Shown here: piece after piece, positions 1 through 8,310 of the stretch
Position numbering within the stretch: the stretch's first letter is position 1
Layout: the number at the start of each line of letters is the position of its first letter
Source: CAZEJK01 sp964512045
GTDB lineage: Bacteria > Acidobacteriota > Thermoanaerobaculia > Thermoanaerobaculales > Sulfomarinibacteraceae
Length of the DNA: 8,310 nt
Assembly (NCBI GenBank): GCA_964512045.1
Contig: CAZEJK010000225.1
Location: forward strand, 1 to 8,310
Direction of reading: 5' to 3'
Program-made: the position numbers and the translations under genes
The notes under the pieces: generated by a model
What the model saw: the letters and a program-made list of their open reading frames with translations, nothing else
Told to the model about the DNA's origin: nothing
The model's database searches: none

Positions 1-515
1 TGCTGGGTCCGTCGGGTAGCGGCAAGTCGACGGTGGCGGCCGGCGTCGTGGCGGTCGGCGGGCGCGTGGTGTCGGACGACACGGTCCGTGTCTGGCGAGG
101 CGCCTCAGGGAGCGTCCGGGTCGCGCCGTTCCGCCGGGATCTGCTGTTGCGCGGGAGGGCAGCGACGATGCTGCGGGAGGCGGTGGACGCACCCGTCGAG
201 CGATGTCGGGAGGGAGACGATCCGCGATGGCGACTCTCCAGATCAGCGGCGCCCCAGCTCTTTGAGGAGCGTGCCGAGGTGGGGTTGCTGGTTGTGCTCG
301 AGCCAGGTGGGTGGCACGGCGCGTTGTCGGTAGCTCCTCTGACGATGGGTGAACGTCTGACCGCGCTGATGGCTGCGGTCCACCCGTTCGTGCTGCGGCT
401 GGAGCTGGAACGTCAGAGGACAGTGGCCCTGCTCACGGCCGTTGCCGAGCGGATCGCAGGTGTTCGGCTCGTCATCGGACCGGATCTCACCGAAGCCCTC
501 CGCCGGCTCGGCTGA
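1..515 (+). CDS. HPr-kinase-like P-loop protein, 3' part (5' end outside window)
   Basis: The reading frame is open from the first complete codon at base 3 to the TGA at 513-515, giving about 170 C-terminal residues. A Walker A loop, GPSGSGKST, occupies visible residues 2-10. A short stretch later comes GGRVVSDDTVRV, with paired aspartates at visible residues 25-26. That spacing, and a G-x-x-(V/L)-(A/S)-D-D pattern after the P-loop, is typical of the C-terminal kinase domain of HPr kinase/phosphorylase and its relatives, where the Asp pair serves catalysis and metal binding. I do not see the other HprK hallmarks downstream, so this is more likely an HprK-related serine kinase of unknown substrate than a PTS regulator. 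No HPr or PTS gene is in view. The remaining 130 residues are Arg/Leu-rich and have no motif I recognise. A different P-loop NTPase cannot be excluded. Expression signals lie outside the window. Confidence 0.6.
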   Translation, partial: LGPSGSGKSTVAAGVVAVGGRVVSDDTVRVWRGASGSVRVAPFRRDLLLRGRAATMLREAVDAPVERCREGDDPRWRLSRSAAPQLFEERAEVGLLVVLEPGGWHGALSVAPLTMGERLTALMAAVHPFVLRLELERQRTVALLTAVAERIAGVRLVIGPDLTEALRRLG

Positions 516-644
516 TACGTCGCGGGGAGACGCACAACCGGGCCGCCAGACACAGAACGACGCTCGTGAACACCACCTCGTTGCGGATGGCGGCTGTGTG
601 CCCTGTGCCGTGAGCTGGCCGCACGAACCATCGGACATCGGGGC

Positions 645-678
645 GTACCGGATTGCGGCCGGATCGCAATCGGGGTAC
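645..678. repeat. Imperfect inverted repeat overlapping the protease promoter
   Basis: The left arm is GTACC (645-649), one G, then GATTGCG (651-657). After a 7-base centre, the right arm is CGCAATC (665-671), two G, then GGTAC (674-678). This gives twelve complementary pairs interrupted by one small asymmetric internal loop. It ends nine bases before the ATG at 688 and covers both candidate promoter hexamers. It could be an operator for a dimeric regulator, or an RNA hairpin if transcription starts further upstream. The symmetry is read directly from the sequence; the function is inferred. Confidence 0.5.
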
Positions 679-681
679 CTT
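653..681 (+). promoter_or_regulatory. Candidate sigma-70-type promoter giving a leaderless mRNA
   Basis: TTGCGG (653-658) and TACCTT (676-681) resemble -35 and -10 elements separated by exactly 17 bp. Transcription would start about seven bases after the -10, at or next to the A of the ATG at 688. The mRNA would then have no leader, which fits the lack of a convincing Shine-Dalgarno sequence before this start. The closest candidate is GGGG at 672-675, 12 bases away. The hexamers are only partial matches to consensus, so this is a prediction. Confidence 0.4.
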
Positions 682-687
682 CGCAGC

Positions 688-2010
688 ATGCTCCAACACC
701 AGCTCATCCGTCGTGTCGCAATCCTGGGCGTCGTGGCCCTGGCCGCGGGTCTTGGATGCACTGTCAACCCGGTCACAGGCGAGCAGCAGCTCGATCTGCT
801 CGGAGAGCAGCAGGAGATCGCTCTCGGCGAGCAGCTGTACCCGAAGTACACCCAGAGCTCGCTCGGGCCGGTGGCCGATCCGCAGCTGCAGACCTACGTG
901 CAGGAGGTGGGTGGCTGGCTGGCGTCACGGAGCCACCGGCCGCGGTTGCGGTATGAGTTCAACGCGGTCAACGATCCGATGGTCAATGCGTACGCCTTGC
1001 CGGGGGGCAAGATCTCTGTGACCCGGGGGCTGGTGGCACGGATGGAGTCCGAGGACGAGATGGCTGCGGTGCTTGGCCACGAGATCGGCCATGTCACGGC
1101 ACGCCATGCCGCGCAGCAGTACACGCGCCAGATCCTCACTCAGCTGGTGCTGATCGGCGGAATGGCGTACATGGAGGCCGAGCAGACCGAGCACCGGGAC
1201 CTGTACGCTCTTGGCGGGCTTCTCGGCGCCCAGCTGATGCTCGCGAGCTACTCCAGGGAGCAGGAGCGGCAGTCCGACGAGCTGGGGGTCGAGTACATGG
1301 TCTCCGCCGGTTACAACCCGCAGGGGATGGTGGACCTGCTGCAGACCCTGCAAGACGGCCACGACCGTGAGCCATCCTTGCTCGAGAAGTGGTTCTCGAC
1401 GCATCCGATGACAACGAACAGGATCGCCGCGGCTCGGGAGCGGGTGGCGGCGCTGGGTGCGGAGGTGACGGGTCGGCCGGTGACGGTGGAACCATACCTG
1501 CAGACGGCGGACCACGTTCGTGCCAGCCGAGACGCGTACGATCGCCTGGCCGAGGCGCGCCAGTTGCTCGCGAAGGGCTCGGCAGCCGCGGCCAGGCAGC
1601 AGCTGGAGCCCGCCGTCAGCCGGTGGCCGGAGGACGGTCTGCTCCGGGCGTTCTACGCGGCTGCGCTTCTGGAGAGTGGCGATCGGCGCCGGGGCCTGGA
1701 CAACGCGGCACGAGCGGCCGACGACGCGCCAGATATCTTCCATCCACAGCTTGTGGCCGGCGAAGGTCTGCTGGAGGCGAAACGCTTCAGTGCGGCCGTG
1801 CCGCACCTCGAGCGCGCAAGCTCGCTCCTTCCAGACATACCGGCGGTGGAGCTGCTCCGGGCACAGGCGTTGGAAGGGGCCGGCCGCCGCGACGAGGCGG
1901 TCGCGGCGTACCGGCACGTGGTGCAGCTCGATCCGTCTGGGGAGTCCGGCCAGCGCGCCCAGCAGCGGCTGCGAGCGCTGGGCGCCGCACAGCCGGCTGC
2001 AGCGAGCTGA
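688..2010 (+). CDS. Lipoprotein M48 family zinc metalloprotease with TPR-like C-terminus (BepA-like)
   Basis: The 440-residue protein is probably an envelope quality-control protease. Residues 1-23 form a signal peptide (MLQHQLIRR, then a hydrophobic stretch) ending AAGLG before Cys24. This loose lipobox is followed by the TVNPVTGEQQL segment typical of M48 lipoproteins. HEIGH at 131-135 supplies the two zinc histidines and the catalytic Glu132. ERQSD at 193-197 matches the E-x-x-x-D third-ligand motif (Glu193). STHP at 237-240 is a further conserved family motif. Residues about 280-435 are Ala/Leu-rich helical pairs ending in a clear TPR-like unit (GRRDEAVAAYRHVVQLDP), the M48-plus-TPR arrangement of E. 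coli BepA, which acts on outer-membrane proteins. The ATG at 688 is chosen because it gives the signal peptide; an in-frame TTG at 442 would overlap the kinase gene and bury it. The gene converges on ferritin with six bases between the stop codons. The substrate is unknown. Confidence 0.92.
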   Translation: MLQHQLIRRVAILGVVALAAGLGCTVNPVTGEQQLDLLGEQQEIALGEQLYPKYTQSSLGPVADPQLQTYVQEVGGWLASRSHRPRLRYEFNAVNDPMVNAYALPGGKISVTRGLVARMESEDEMAAVLGHEIGHVTARHAAQQYTRQILTQLVLIGGMAYMEAEQTEHRDLYALGGLLGAQLMLASYSREQERQSDELGVEYMVSAGYNPQGMVDLLQTLQDGHDREPSLLEKWFSTHPMTTNRIAAARERVAALGAEVTGRPVTVEPYLQTADHVRASRDAYDRLAEARQLLAKGSAAAARQQLEPAVSRWPEDGLLRAFYAAALLESGDRRRGLDNAARAADDAPDIFHPQLVAGEGLLEAKRFSAAVPHLERASSLLPDIPAVELLRAQALEGAGRRDEAVAAYRHVVQLDPSGESGQRAQQRLRALGAAQPAAAS

Positions 2011-2023
2011 CGACCGTCAGCTC
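2004..2023. terminator. Bidirectional hairpin shared by convergent stop codons
   Basis: GAGCTGAC (2004-2011) and GTCAGCTC (2016-2023) are perfect reverse complements around a 4-base loop. The left arm contains the protease TGA (2008-2010); the right arm contains the ferritin stop, TCA on this strand (2017-2019). A perfect 8-bp stem exactly between convergent genes suggests a two-way terminator or a 3' stabilising structure. Neither side has a T-run, so classical intrinsic termination is not assured. Confidence 0.5.
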
Positions 2024-2514
2024 TGGCGGCGTGCGAGCTCGCGGTCGACCAGGTAGAGGCCGTTCGGCGCCTTGGATAGCAGCTCCAGCTTGTCGAGGAT
2101 GCCGCGAACTGAGGCCTCCTCCTCGACCTGCTCGGTGACGTACCAGTCGAGGAACAGCCGCGTGGCGTAGTCCTTCTCCTTGTCCGCGAGGGCGACGAGC
2201 TTGTAGATCCGCCCGGTCATGTACTGCTCGTGCTCGAGCACGGACTTGACGGCGGCCTCGGGGCTGTCCCACTCGGCGGGGGGTGCGTCGATGGTCTGCA
2301 GGAGCCCTGCCGCATTGCGCTCCGGTAGGTACCGGAAGATCTTCATGCCGTGCTCCATCTCCTCGGCGGCCTGCAGCTCCATCCAGCGTGCAAAACCGGT
2401 GAGGCTCAGGCGCTCGAAGTAGGACGCCATCGCGAGGTAGATGTACCAGGAGTGGAACTCGGCCTGGATCTGGTCGTTGAGGGCAGTGGTCAGCTTCTCG
2501 GACAGGTCGGTCAT
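2017..2514 (-). CDS. ftnA: Non-haem ferritin (FtnA type)
   Basis: This 165-residue four-helix-bundle ferritin oxidises Fe(II) at a di-iron centre and stores iron as a mineral inside a 24-subunit cytoplasmic shell. Compared from memory with E. coli FtnA, the A and B ferroxidase ligands are all present: Glu19 (in QAEFHSWYIY), Tyr26, Glu52 and His55 (in AAEEMEHGM), Glu96 (in LEHEQYM) and Gln129. Third-site (C) residues Glu51, Glu128, Glu131 and Glu132 (VTEQVEEE) are also kept. The C-terminal GLYLVDREL segment is typical of the family. There is no haem-ligand signature that would make it a bacterioferritin, and the length is normal. The start at 2514 follows a strong GGAGGA nine bases upstream and aligns with known N-termini; an in-frame GTG at 2628 would add 38 unrelated residues with no ribosome-binding site. 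It lies downstream of the hydrolase gene on the same strand but has a 179-bp leader of its own. Confidence 0.95.
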   Translation of the reverse strand: MTDLSEKLTTALNDQIQAEFHSWYIYLAMASYFERLSLTGFARWMELQAAEEMEHGMKIFRYLPERNAAGLLQTIDAPPAEWDSPEAAVKSVLEHEQYMTGRIYKLVALADKEKDYATRLFLDWYVTEQVEEEASVRGILDKLELLSKAPNGLYLVDRELARRQS

Positions 2515-2523
2515 GGTGCTTCG

Positions 2524-2529
2524 TCCTCC
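2524..2529 (-). promoter_or_regulatory. Ribosome-binding site of ferritin
   Basis: GGAGGA on the minus strand lies nine bases before the ATG at 2514. It fixes that start in preference to the upstream in-frame GTG at 2628. Confidence 0.75.
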
Positions 2530-2550
2530 GTTGTGTGCGTGTTCTGATTC

Positions 2551-2603
2551 GGTCGGGTCACGGTTGTGCCTCCGCAGGAGGCGTCGGGTCGGTTGCCATA
2601 ACC
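2551..2603. promoter_or_regulatory. Repeat-rich ferritin leader: direct repeats, hairpin and GGTT-n5-AACC dyad
   Basis: GTCGGGTC occurs at 2552-2559 and again at 2583-2590, 31 bp apart, about three helical turns. Each copy is soon followed by GGTTG (2562-2566 and 2591-2595). Between the copies is a perfect hairpin, GCCTCC (2568-2573), GCA, GGAGGC (2577-2582). The second repeat runs into GGTTGCCATAACC (2591-2603), whose GGTT and AACC outer arms have the spacing of the core of actinobacterial IdeR/DtxR iron boxes, although the centre differs. The element is 37-90 bp upstream of the ferritin start, a plausible regulatory position. The repeats are read directly; any regulator is a guess. Confidence 0.35.
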
Positions 2604-2633
2604 AGAAAGGTGCCGGATCACTTCCCACACGTT

Positions 2634-2659
2634 CGAAGAAGCCCGCAAGGGTTCGGGCT
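2634..2659 (-). terminator. Possible weak terminator after the hydrolase gene
   Basis: Read on the minus strand, AGCCCG, an 8-base loop and CGGGCT form a 6-bp stem (2640-2659), followed by TCTTCG (to about 2634). It begins about 35 bases after the hydrolase stop and lies before the ferritin leader, so it could separate the two transcripts. The trailing pyrimidine run is short and mixed, so strength is doubtful. Confidence 0.3.
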
Positions 2660-2693
2660 CATCGCTTGGGTGACCTGTTCTCCCGGACCTTCG

Positions 2694-3494
2694 CTATGCC
2701 AGATGCGCGAGGAGTAGCCTGCTGAGCGCCTCCGGAGCCTCCAGCGGTACGAGATGGCCCGTGTCCTCGAGACGGACGGAGCGGGCGTTCGGGATGGTCG
2801 TGGCCAGCTCGTCGGAGAATGCACGGAATCCGGGCATATCGTGGTCGCCGGACACCACCAGCGTCGGCGCCGAGATCTCCGCCAGCCGATCGCCGGCGCT
2901 CCACTCGCGGTCTGGGCGGTCGCGCTCGGTGGCGAGGTACTCGGCGCCAGGGAAGTCGGCGAGGATCGGCTCGAGCTTGGCGCGGATGCCGGGCTTGGCC
3001 AGCGAGTGGGCGAACAGCGGGCTGGCCATCCAGGGGCCGGCCATGGCAGCGGCAACTCCTTCAGCGCGAACGGTTTTTGCCACAGCTTTGAGGTTCTCCA
3101 TGAACTCCGGCTCGAACCGGCGGTCCGGGATGACCGCGCTGATCAGAGCGAGCCGCTCGACACGTTCCGCCGCGGCCACGGCGAGCTCGATGGCCACGGC
3201 GCCTCCGATCGAGAACCCGACCACCGAAGAGGTGGCGACATCGGCGTGATCGAGCACCGCCAGCATGTCGGCGGCGTGGCGCGACGGGTGGTACCCCGTG
3301 GGCGGCAGCGAGCTTCGCCCATGCCCGCGAAGGTCTGGACGGAGGACGCGGAACCCTGCTGCGATGAGGCTCGGAGCGATGTCATCGAAGATCCGGTGAT
3401 CGAGGGTGTGACCGTGCATGAGCATGACGGCCGGCCCCGATCCTTCATCCACATAGCGGATGTTGACGTCGGGTGCGGTGTAGACGATCTGCAT
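2694..3494 (-). CDS. Alpha/beta-fold hydrolase
   Basis: This 266-residue protein is of normal length for a soluble single-domain alpha/beta hydrolase. From the N-terminus: an oxyanion-hole segment MLMHGHTLDHRIF (24-36); the DLRGHGRSS motif (54-62); the nucleophile elbow GFSIGG with Ser95; a variable cap region, about 125-205; the acid in VSGDHD, probably Asp219; and the catalytic histidine in DTGHLVPLE, His247. The triad is complete and no signal peptide is seen, so it should be an active cytoplasmic hydrolase of esters, lactones or similar bonds. The overall pattern resembles 3-oxoadipate enol-lactonase and general carboxylesterase relatives, but substrate cannot be read from sequence. The ATG at 3494 is chosen because AGGAGG ends four bases upstream and the fold starts immediately; in-frame starts at 3512 and 3533 add only a polar tail. 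It is divergent from nifJ and upstream of ferritin on the same strand. Confidence 0.88.
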   Translation of the reverse strand: MQIVYTAPDVNIRYVDEGSGPAVMLMHGHTLDHRIFDDIAPSLIAAGFRVLRPDLRGHGRSSLPPTGYHPSRHAADMLAVLDHADVATSSVVGFSIGGAVAIELAVAAAERVERLALISAVIPDRRFEPEFMENLKAVAKTVRAEGVAAAMAGPWMASPLFAHSLAKPGIRAKLEPILADFPGAEYLATERDRPDREWSAGDRLAEISAPTLVVSGDHDMPGFRAFSDELATTIPNARSVRLEDTGHLVPLEAPEALSRLLLAHLA

Positions 3495-3498
3495 GCGG

Positions 3499-3504
3499 CC
3501 TCCT
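3499..3504 (-). promoter_or_regulatory. Ribosome-binding site of the hydrolase
   Basis: AGGAGG on the minus strand ends four bases before the ATG at 3494. The spacing is short but matches that before nifJ, where AGGAGG also ends four bases before the start. It favours 3494 over the in-frame ATG at 3512, which has only GGGAG some 13 bases upstream. Confidence 0.6.
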
Positions 3505-3614
3505 GGTTCCATGGTAGCGCGACGCTCCCGCACCCGCGAGCGCTTCGGAACCTCTCGATACCGCCACCTGGAGTGGAGTCACGCCAAAAGACGCGCCGAT
3601 CGGTCGCGCACCGG

Positions 3615-3643
3615 TTGCCTTGGGGCGCGTGAACGCCTATCCT
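3615..3643 (+). promoter_or_regulatory. Candidate nifJ promoter
   Basis: TTGCCT (3615-3620) and TATCCT (3638-3643) form -35 and -10 elements with a 17-bp spacer in the divergent hydrolase/nifJ region. The predicted transcription start is near 3648-3651, leaving a leader of roughly 110 nt before the nifJ ATG. This is the best promoter match I found in the window. Its hexamers and spacing resemble those proposed before the protease gene. Confidence 0.5.
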
Positions 3644-3722
3644 TGCGATCCGGGTCGGGAACGGTTCTTCGGCTGCGCCGATTGGAGGCTCTGCCGAGAC
3701 TTCCGCAAAGTTCGAGAGCTAG

Positions 3723-3740
3723 GACCCCGCCATTGGGGTC
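3723..3740 (+). promoter_or_regulatory. Hairpin in the nifJ leader
   Basis: GACCCC (3723-3728) pairs with GGGGTC (3735-3740) across the 6-base loop GCCATT. The stem ends 11 bases before the AGGAGG ribosome-binding site at 3752-3757 and is followed by TGTTGGTGT. It may be a 5' mRNA-stabilising stem, or a weak attenuator. There is no real T-run and no recognised riboswitch core around it. Confidence 0.35.
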
Positions 3741-3761
3741 TGTTGGTGTACAGGAGGTGTT

Positions 3762-7337
<3,576 letters not shown>

Positions 7338-7348
7338 GCGCGGGCGGA

Positions 7349-7354
7349 AAGGAG
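7349..7354 (+). promoter_or_regulatory. Ribosome-binding site of the flavoprotein gene
   Basis: AAGGAG sits eight bases before the ATG at 7363, inside the 25-bp gap after the nifJ stop. It supports this start and separate translation initiation on a shared mRNA. Confidence 0.7.
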
Positions 7355-7362
7355 ACCGGACG

Positions 7363-8310
7363 ATGGATCTGACCACGACCTATCTGGGACTCGAGCTGAA
7401 GAACCCGATCGTCTGCGGTGCCTCGCCGCTGGTGGATGACCTCGACGCCGTGCGCCAGCTGGAGGACTCCGGGGTTGGCGCGATCGTCATGCGCTCGCTG
7501 TTCGAGGAGGAGATCCTCCAGGAGATGCGGGCACAGATGCGCCAGGACGAGCACGCCGAGGCGTTTGCCGAGGCGACCTCGTACCTCCCGGACCTGGGCG
7601 ACCGGCACCTCGGTCCGGACGCCTACCTCGAGATGGTTCGGAAGATCAAGGACGCCGTCGATGTGCCCGTGATCGGCTCGCTGAACGGCGCCACGCCGGG
7701 TGGCTGGACCGACTACGCCACGCGGATCCAGGAGGCCGGCGCCGACGCCCTCGAGCTGAACCTGTACGACCTGGCCACGGACCTGGACACCACGGGCGCC
7801 GATATTGAGGACCAGGGTCTCGAGGTGGTGCGGTCCGTGAAGTCGGCCGTGTCGATCCCGGTGTCGGTGAAGCTCTCGCCGTTCTACTCGTCGATCACCA
7901 ACTTCGCCCATCGGGCGGTGAGCGATGGGGCGGACGGTCTGGTGCTGTTCAACCGGTTCTACCAGCCGGACATCGATGTCGAGAGCCTGGAGATGGTGCC
8001 GAACCTGCAGCTGTCGAGCTCCCAGGAGCTGCGGCTGCGGTTGCGCTGGCTGGCACTGCTGTCAGGCCGTGTGGACACCTCGCTGTCGGCGACCGGCGGC
8101 GTGCACACCGCGGTTGACGTCATCAAGGCCGTCATGGCCGGTGCGCACACCGTTCAGATGGTCTCGGCGCTGCTGCTCAACGGTCCGACGCATGTGGCAC
8201 GGGTGCTCGAGGCCGTGTCGTTCTGGATGAACGAGCACGAGTACACCTCGATCCGCCAGATGACCGGCAGCATGAGCTTGATGAAGGCCCCGCGCGCCGA
8301 GGCGCTCGAG
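7363..8310 (+). CDS. Dihydroorotate-dehydrogenase-like flavoprotein (3' end outside window)
   Basis: The frame is open from the ATG at 7363 to the window end, 316 residues with no stop. It has the FMN-binding TIM-barrel pattern of the dihydroorotate dehydrogenase family: LGLELKNPIVCGASPL at residues 8-23, ALELNLYD (129-136), SVKLSPFYSS (168-177) with the FMN-contacting Lys170, VLFNRFYQPDID (194-205), and the phosphate-binding TGGVHTAVDVIKAVMAGA (244-261) plus VQMVSALL (264-271). The catalytic loop is altered: where class 1 enzymes have ELN-x-SCPN, this has ELNLYDLA, so the Cys/Ser base is replaced by Asp136 and the second Asn by Ala138. An active-site Lys of class 1A enzymes appears to be Arg44. 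It is therefore probably not a PyrD. Proteins annotated as DHOD-like are, to my recollection, found beside nifJ in other bacteria. Location 25 bp after nifJ suggests an operon and a redox role; substrate and electron partner are unknown. Confidence 0.88.
   Translation, partial: MDLTTTYLGLELKNPIVCGASPLVDDLDAVRQLEDSGVGAIVMRSLFEEEILQEMRAQMRQDEHAEAFAEATSYLPDLGDRHLGPDAYLEMVRKIKDAVDVPVIGSLNGATPGGWTDYATRIQEAGADALELNLYDLATDLDTTGADIEDQGLEVVRSVKSAVSIPVSVKLSPFYSSITNFAHRAVSDGADGLVLFNRFYQPDIDVESLEMVPNLQLSSSQELRLRLRWLALLSGRVDTSLSATGGVHTAVDVIKAVMAGAHTVQMVSALLLNGPTHVARVLEAVSFWMNEHEYTSIRQMTGSMSLMKAPRAEALE

Noticed and set aside
516..644. Search for a small RNA, tRNA or terminator after the kinase gene
   Set aside because: No cloverleaf, stable stem with T-run or small gene with a ribosome-binding site was found in this stretch.
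442..687. Upstream in-frame extension of the protease to a TTG start
   Set aside because: It would overlap the kinase gene by 74 bp, lacks family similarity and would hide the lipoprotein signal peptide that starts at 688.
925..1917. 330-codon minus-strand frame opposite the M48 protease
   Set aside because: It is the antisense of a gene with a clear HExxH motif; its product is low-complexity Arg/Leu/His-rich with no ribosome-binding site noted.
1389..2138. 249-codon plus-strand frame overlapping the protease 3' end and the ferritin gene
   Set aside because: It is Gly/Arg/Ala-rich frame-shifted translation of two well-supported genes.
2515..2628. 38-residue N-terminal extension of ferritin from a GTG
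   Set aside because: There is no ribosome-binding site, it has no resemblance to ferritin N-termini, and a strong GGAGGA precedes the ATG at 2514.
2754..3632. 292-codon plus-strand frame opposite the hydrolase
   Set aside because: It overlaps the hydrolase coding region, whose catalytic triad is complete; no recognisable motifs in the plus-strand product.
3629..3761. Small GTG-started frame in the nifJ leader with several cysteines, running into nifJ out of frame
   Set aside because: No Shine-Dalgarno sequence, starts before the predicted transcription start and has no stop before nifJ; likely chance.
7363..8310. Calling the last gene pyrD (dihydroorotate dehydrogenase)
   Set aside because: The family fold is clear, but the catalytic Cys/Ser and a key orotate-binding Asn are replaced, and the neighbour is nifJ rather than pyrimidine genes.

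Overview
The window is a high-GC bacterial chromosome segment, strongly G/C at third codon positions. It holds six protein genes, the first and last of them cut by the window edges. I see no insertion sequences, phage genes, tRNAs, rRNAs or CRISPR repeats. The M48 lipoprotein protease, which resembles outer-membrane quality-control proteases, suggests a diderm cell envelope. The pyruvate:ferredoxin oxidoreductase points to an anaerobic, facultative or microaerobic low-potential metabolism. The phylum cannot be settled from these genes.

Layout. Bases 1-515 (+) carry the 3' part of an HPr-kinase-like P-loop protein. Bases 516-687 are a short intergenic region with a candidate leaderless promoter embedded in a long imperfect dyad. 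Bases 688-2010 (+) encode a lipoprotein M48 metalloprotease with a TPR-like C-terminal half. It converges on a ferritin gene (2017-2514, -). The two stop codons lie in opposite arms of one perfect 8-bp-stem hairpin. Upstream of ferritin, on the same strand, lies an alpha/beta hydrolase gene (2694-3494, -). The 178-bp gap between them holds a possible weak terminator, paired direct repeats and a possible iron-regulator-like dyad.

A divergent region of about 270 bp (3495-3761) separates the hydrolase from the dominant gene, nifJ (3762-7337, +). This encodes a complete single-chain pyruvate:ferredoxin/flavodoxin oxidoreductase of 1191 residues, with thiamine-diphosphate residues and cysteines for three 4Fe-4S clusters all present. 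A recognisable promoter (TTGCCT, 17 bp, TATCCT) lies about 120 bp upstream of nifJ, so its mRNA probably has a leader of about 110 nt containing a small hairpin. After a 25-bp gap and a good ribosome-binding site, a dihydroorotate-dehydrogenase-like flavoprotein gene begins at 7363 and runs off the window end. It lacks the usual catalytic and several orotate-binding residues, so it is probably not a pyrimidine-synthesis enzyme.

How they work together. nifJ and the flavoprotein gene look like one operon joining pyruvate oxidation (acetyl-CoA, CO2, reduced ferredoxin) to an unassigned flavin-dependent step. Ferritin would store iron and limit Fe(II)/oxygen chemistry, which suits a cell making a 12-iron-per-subunit enzyme, but the link is only circumstantial. 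The most interesting points are the nonstandard active site of the nifJ-linked flavoprotein, the promoter/dyad in front of the protease gene, and the shared stop-codon hairpin.
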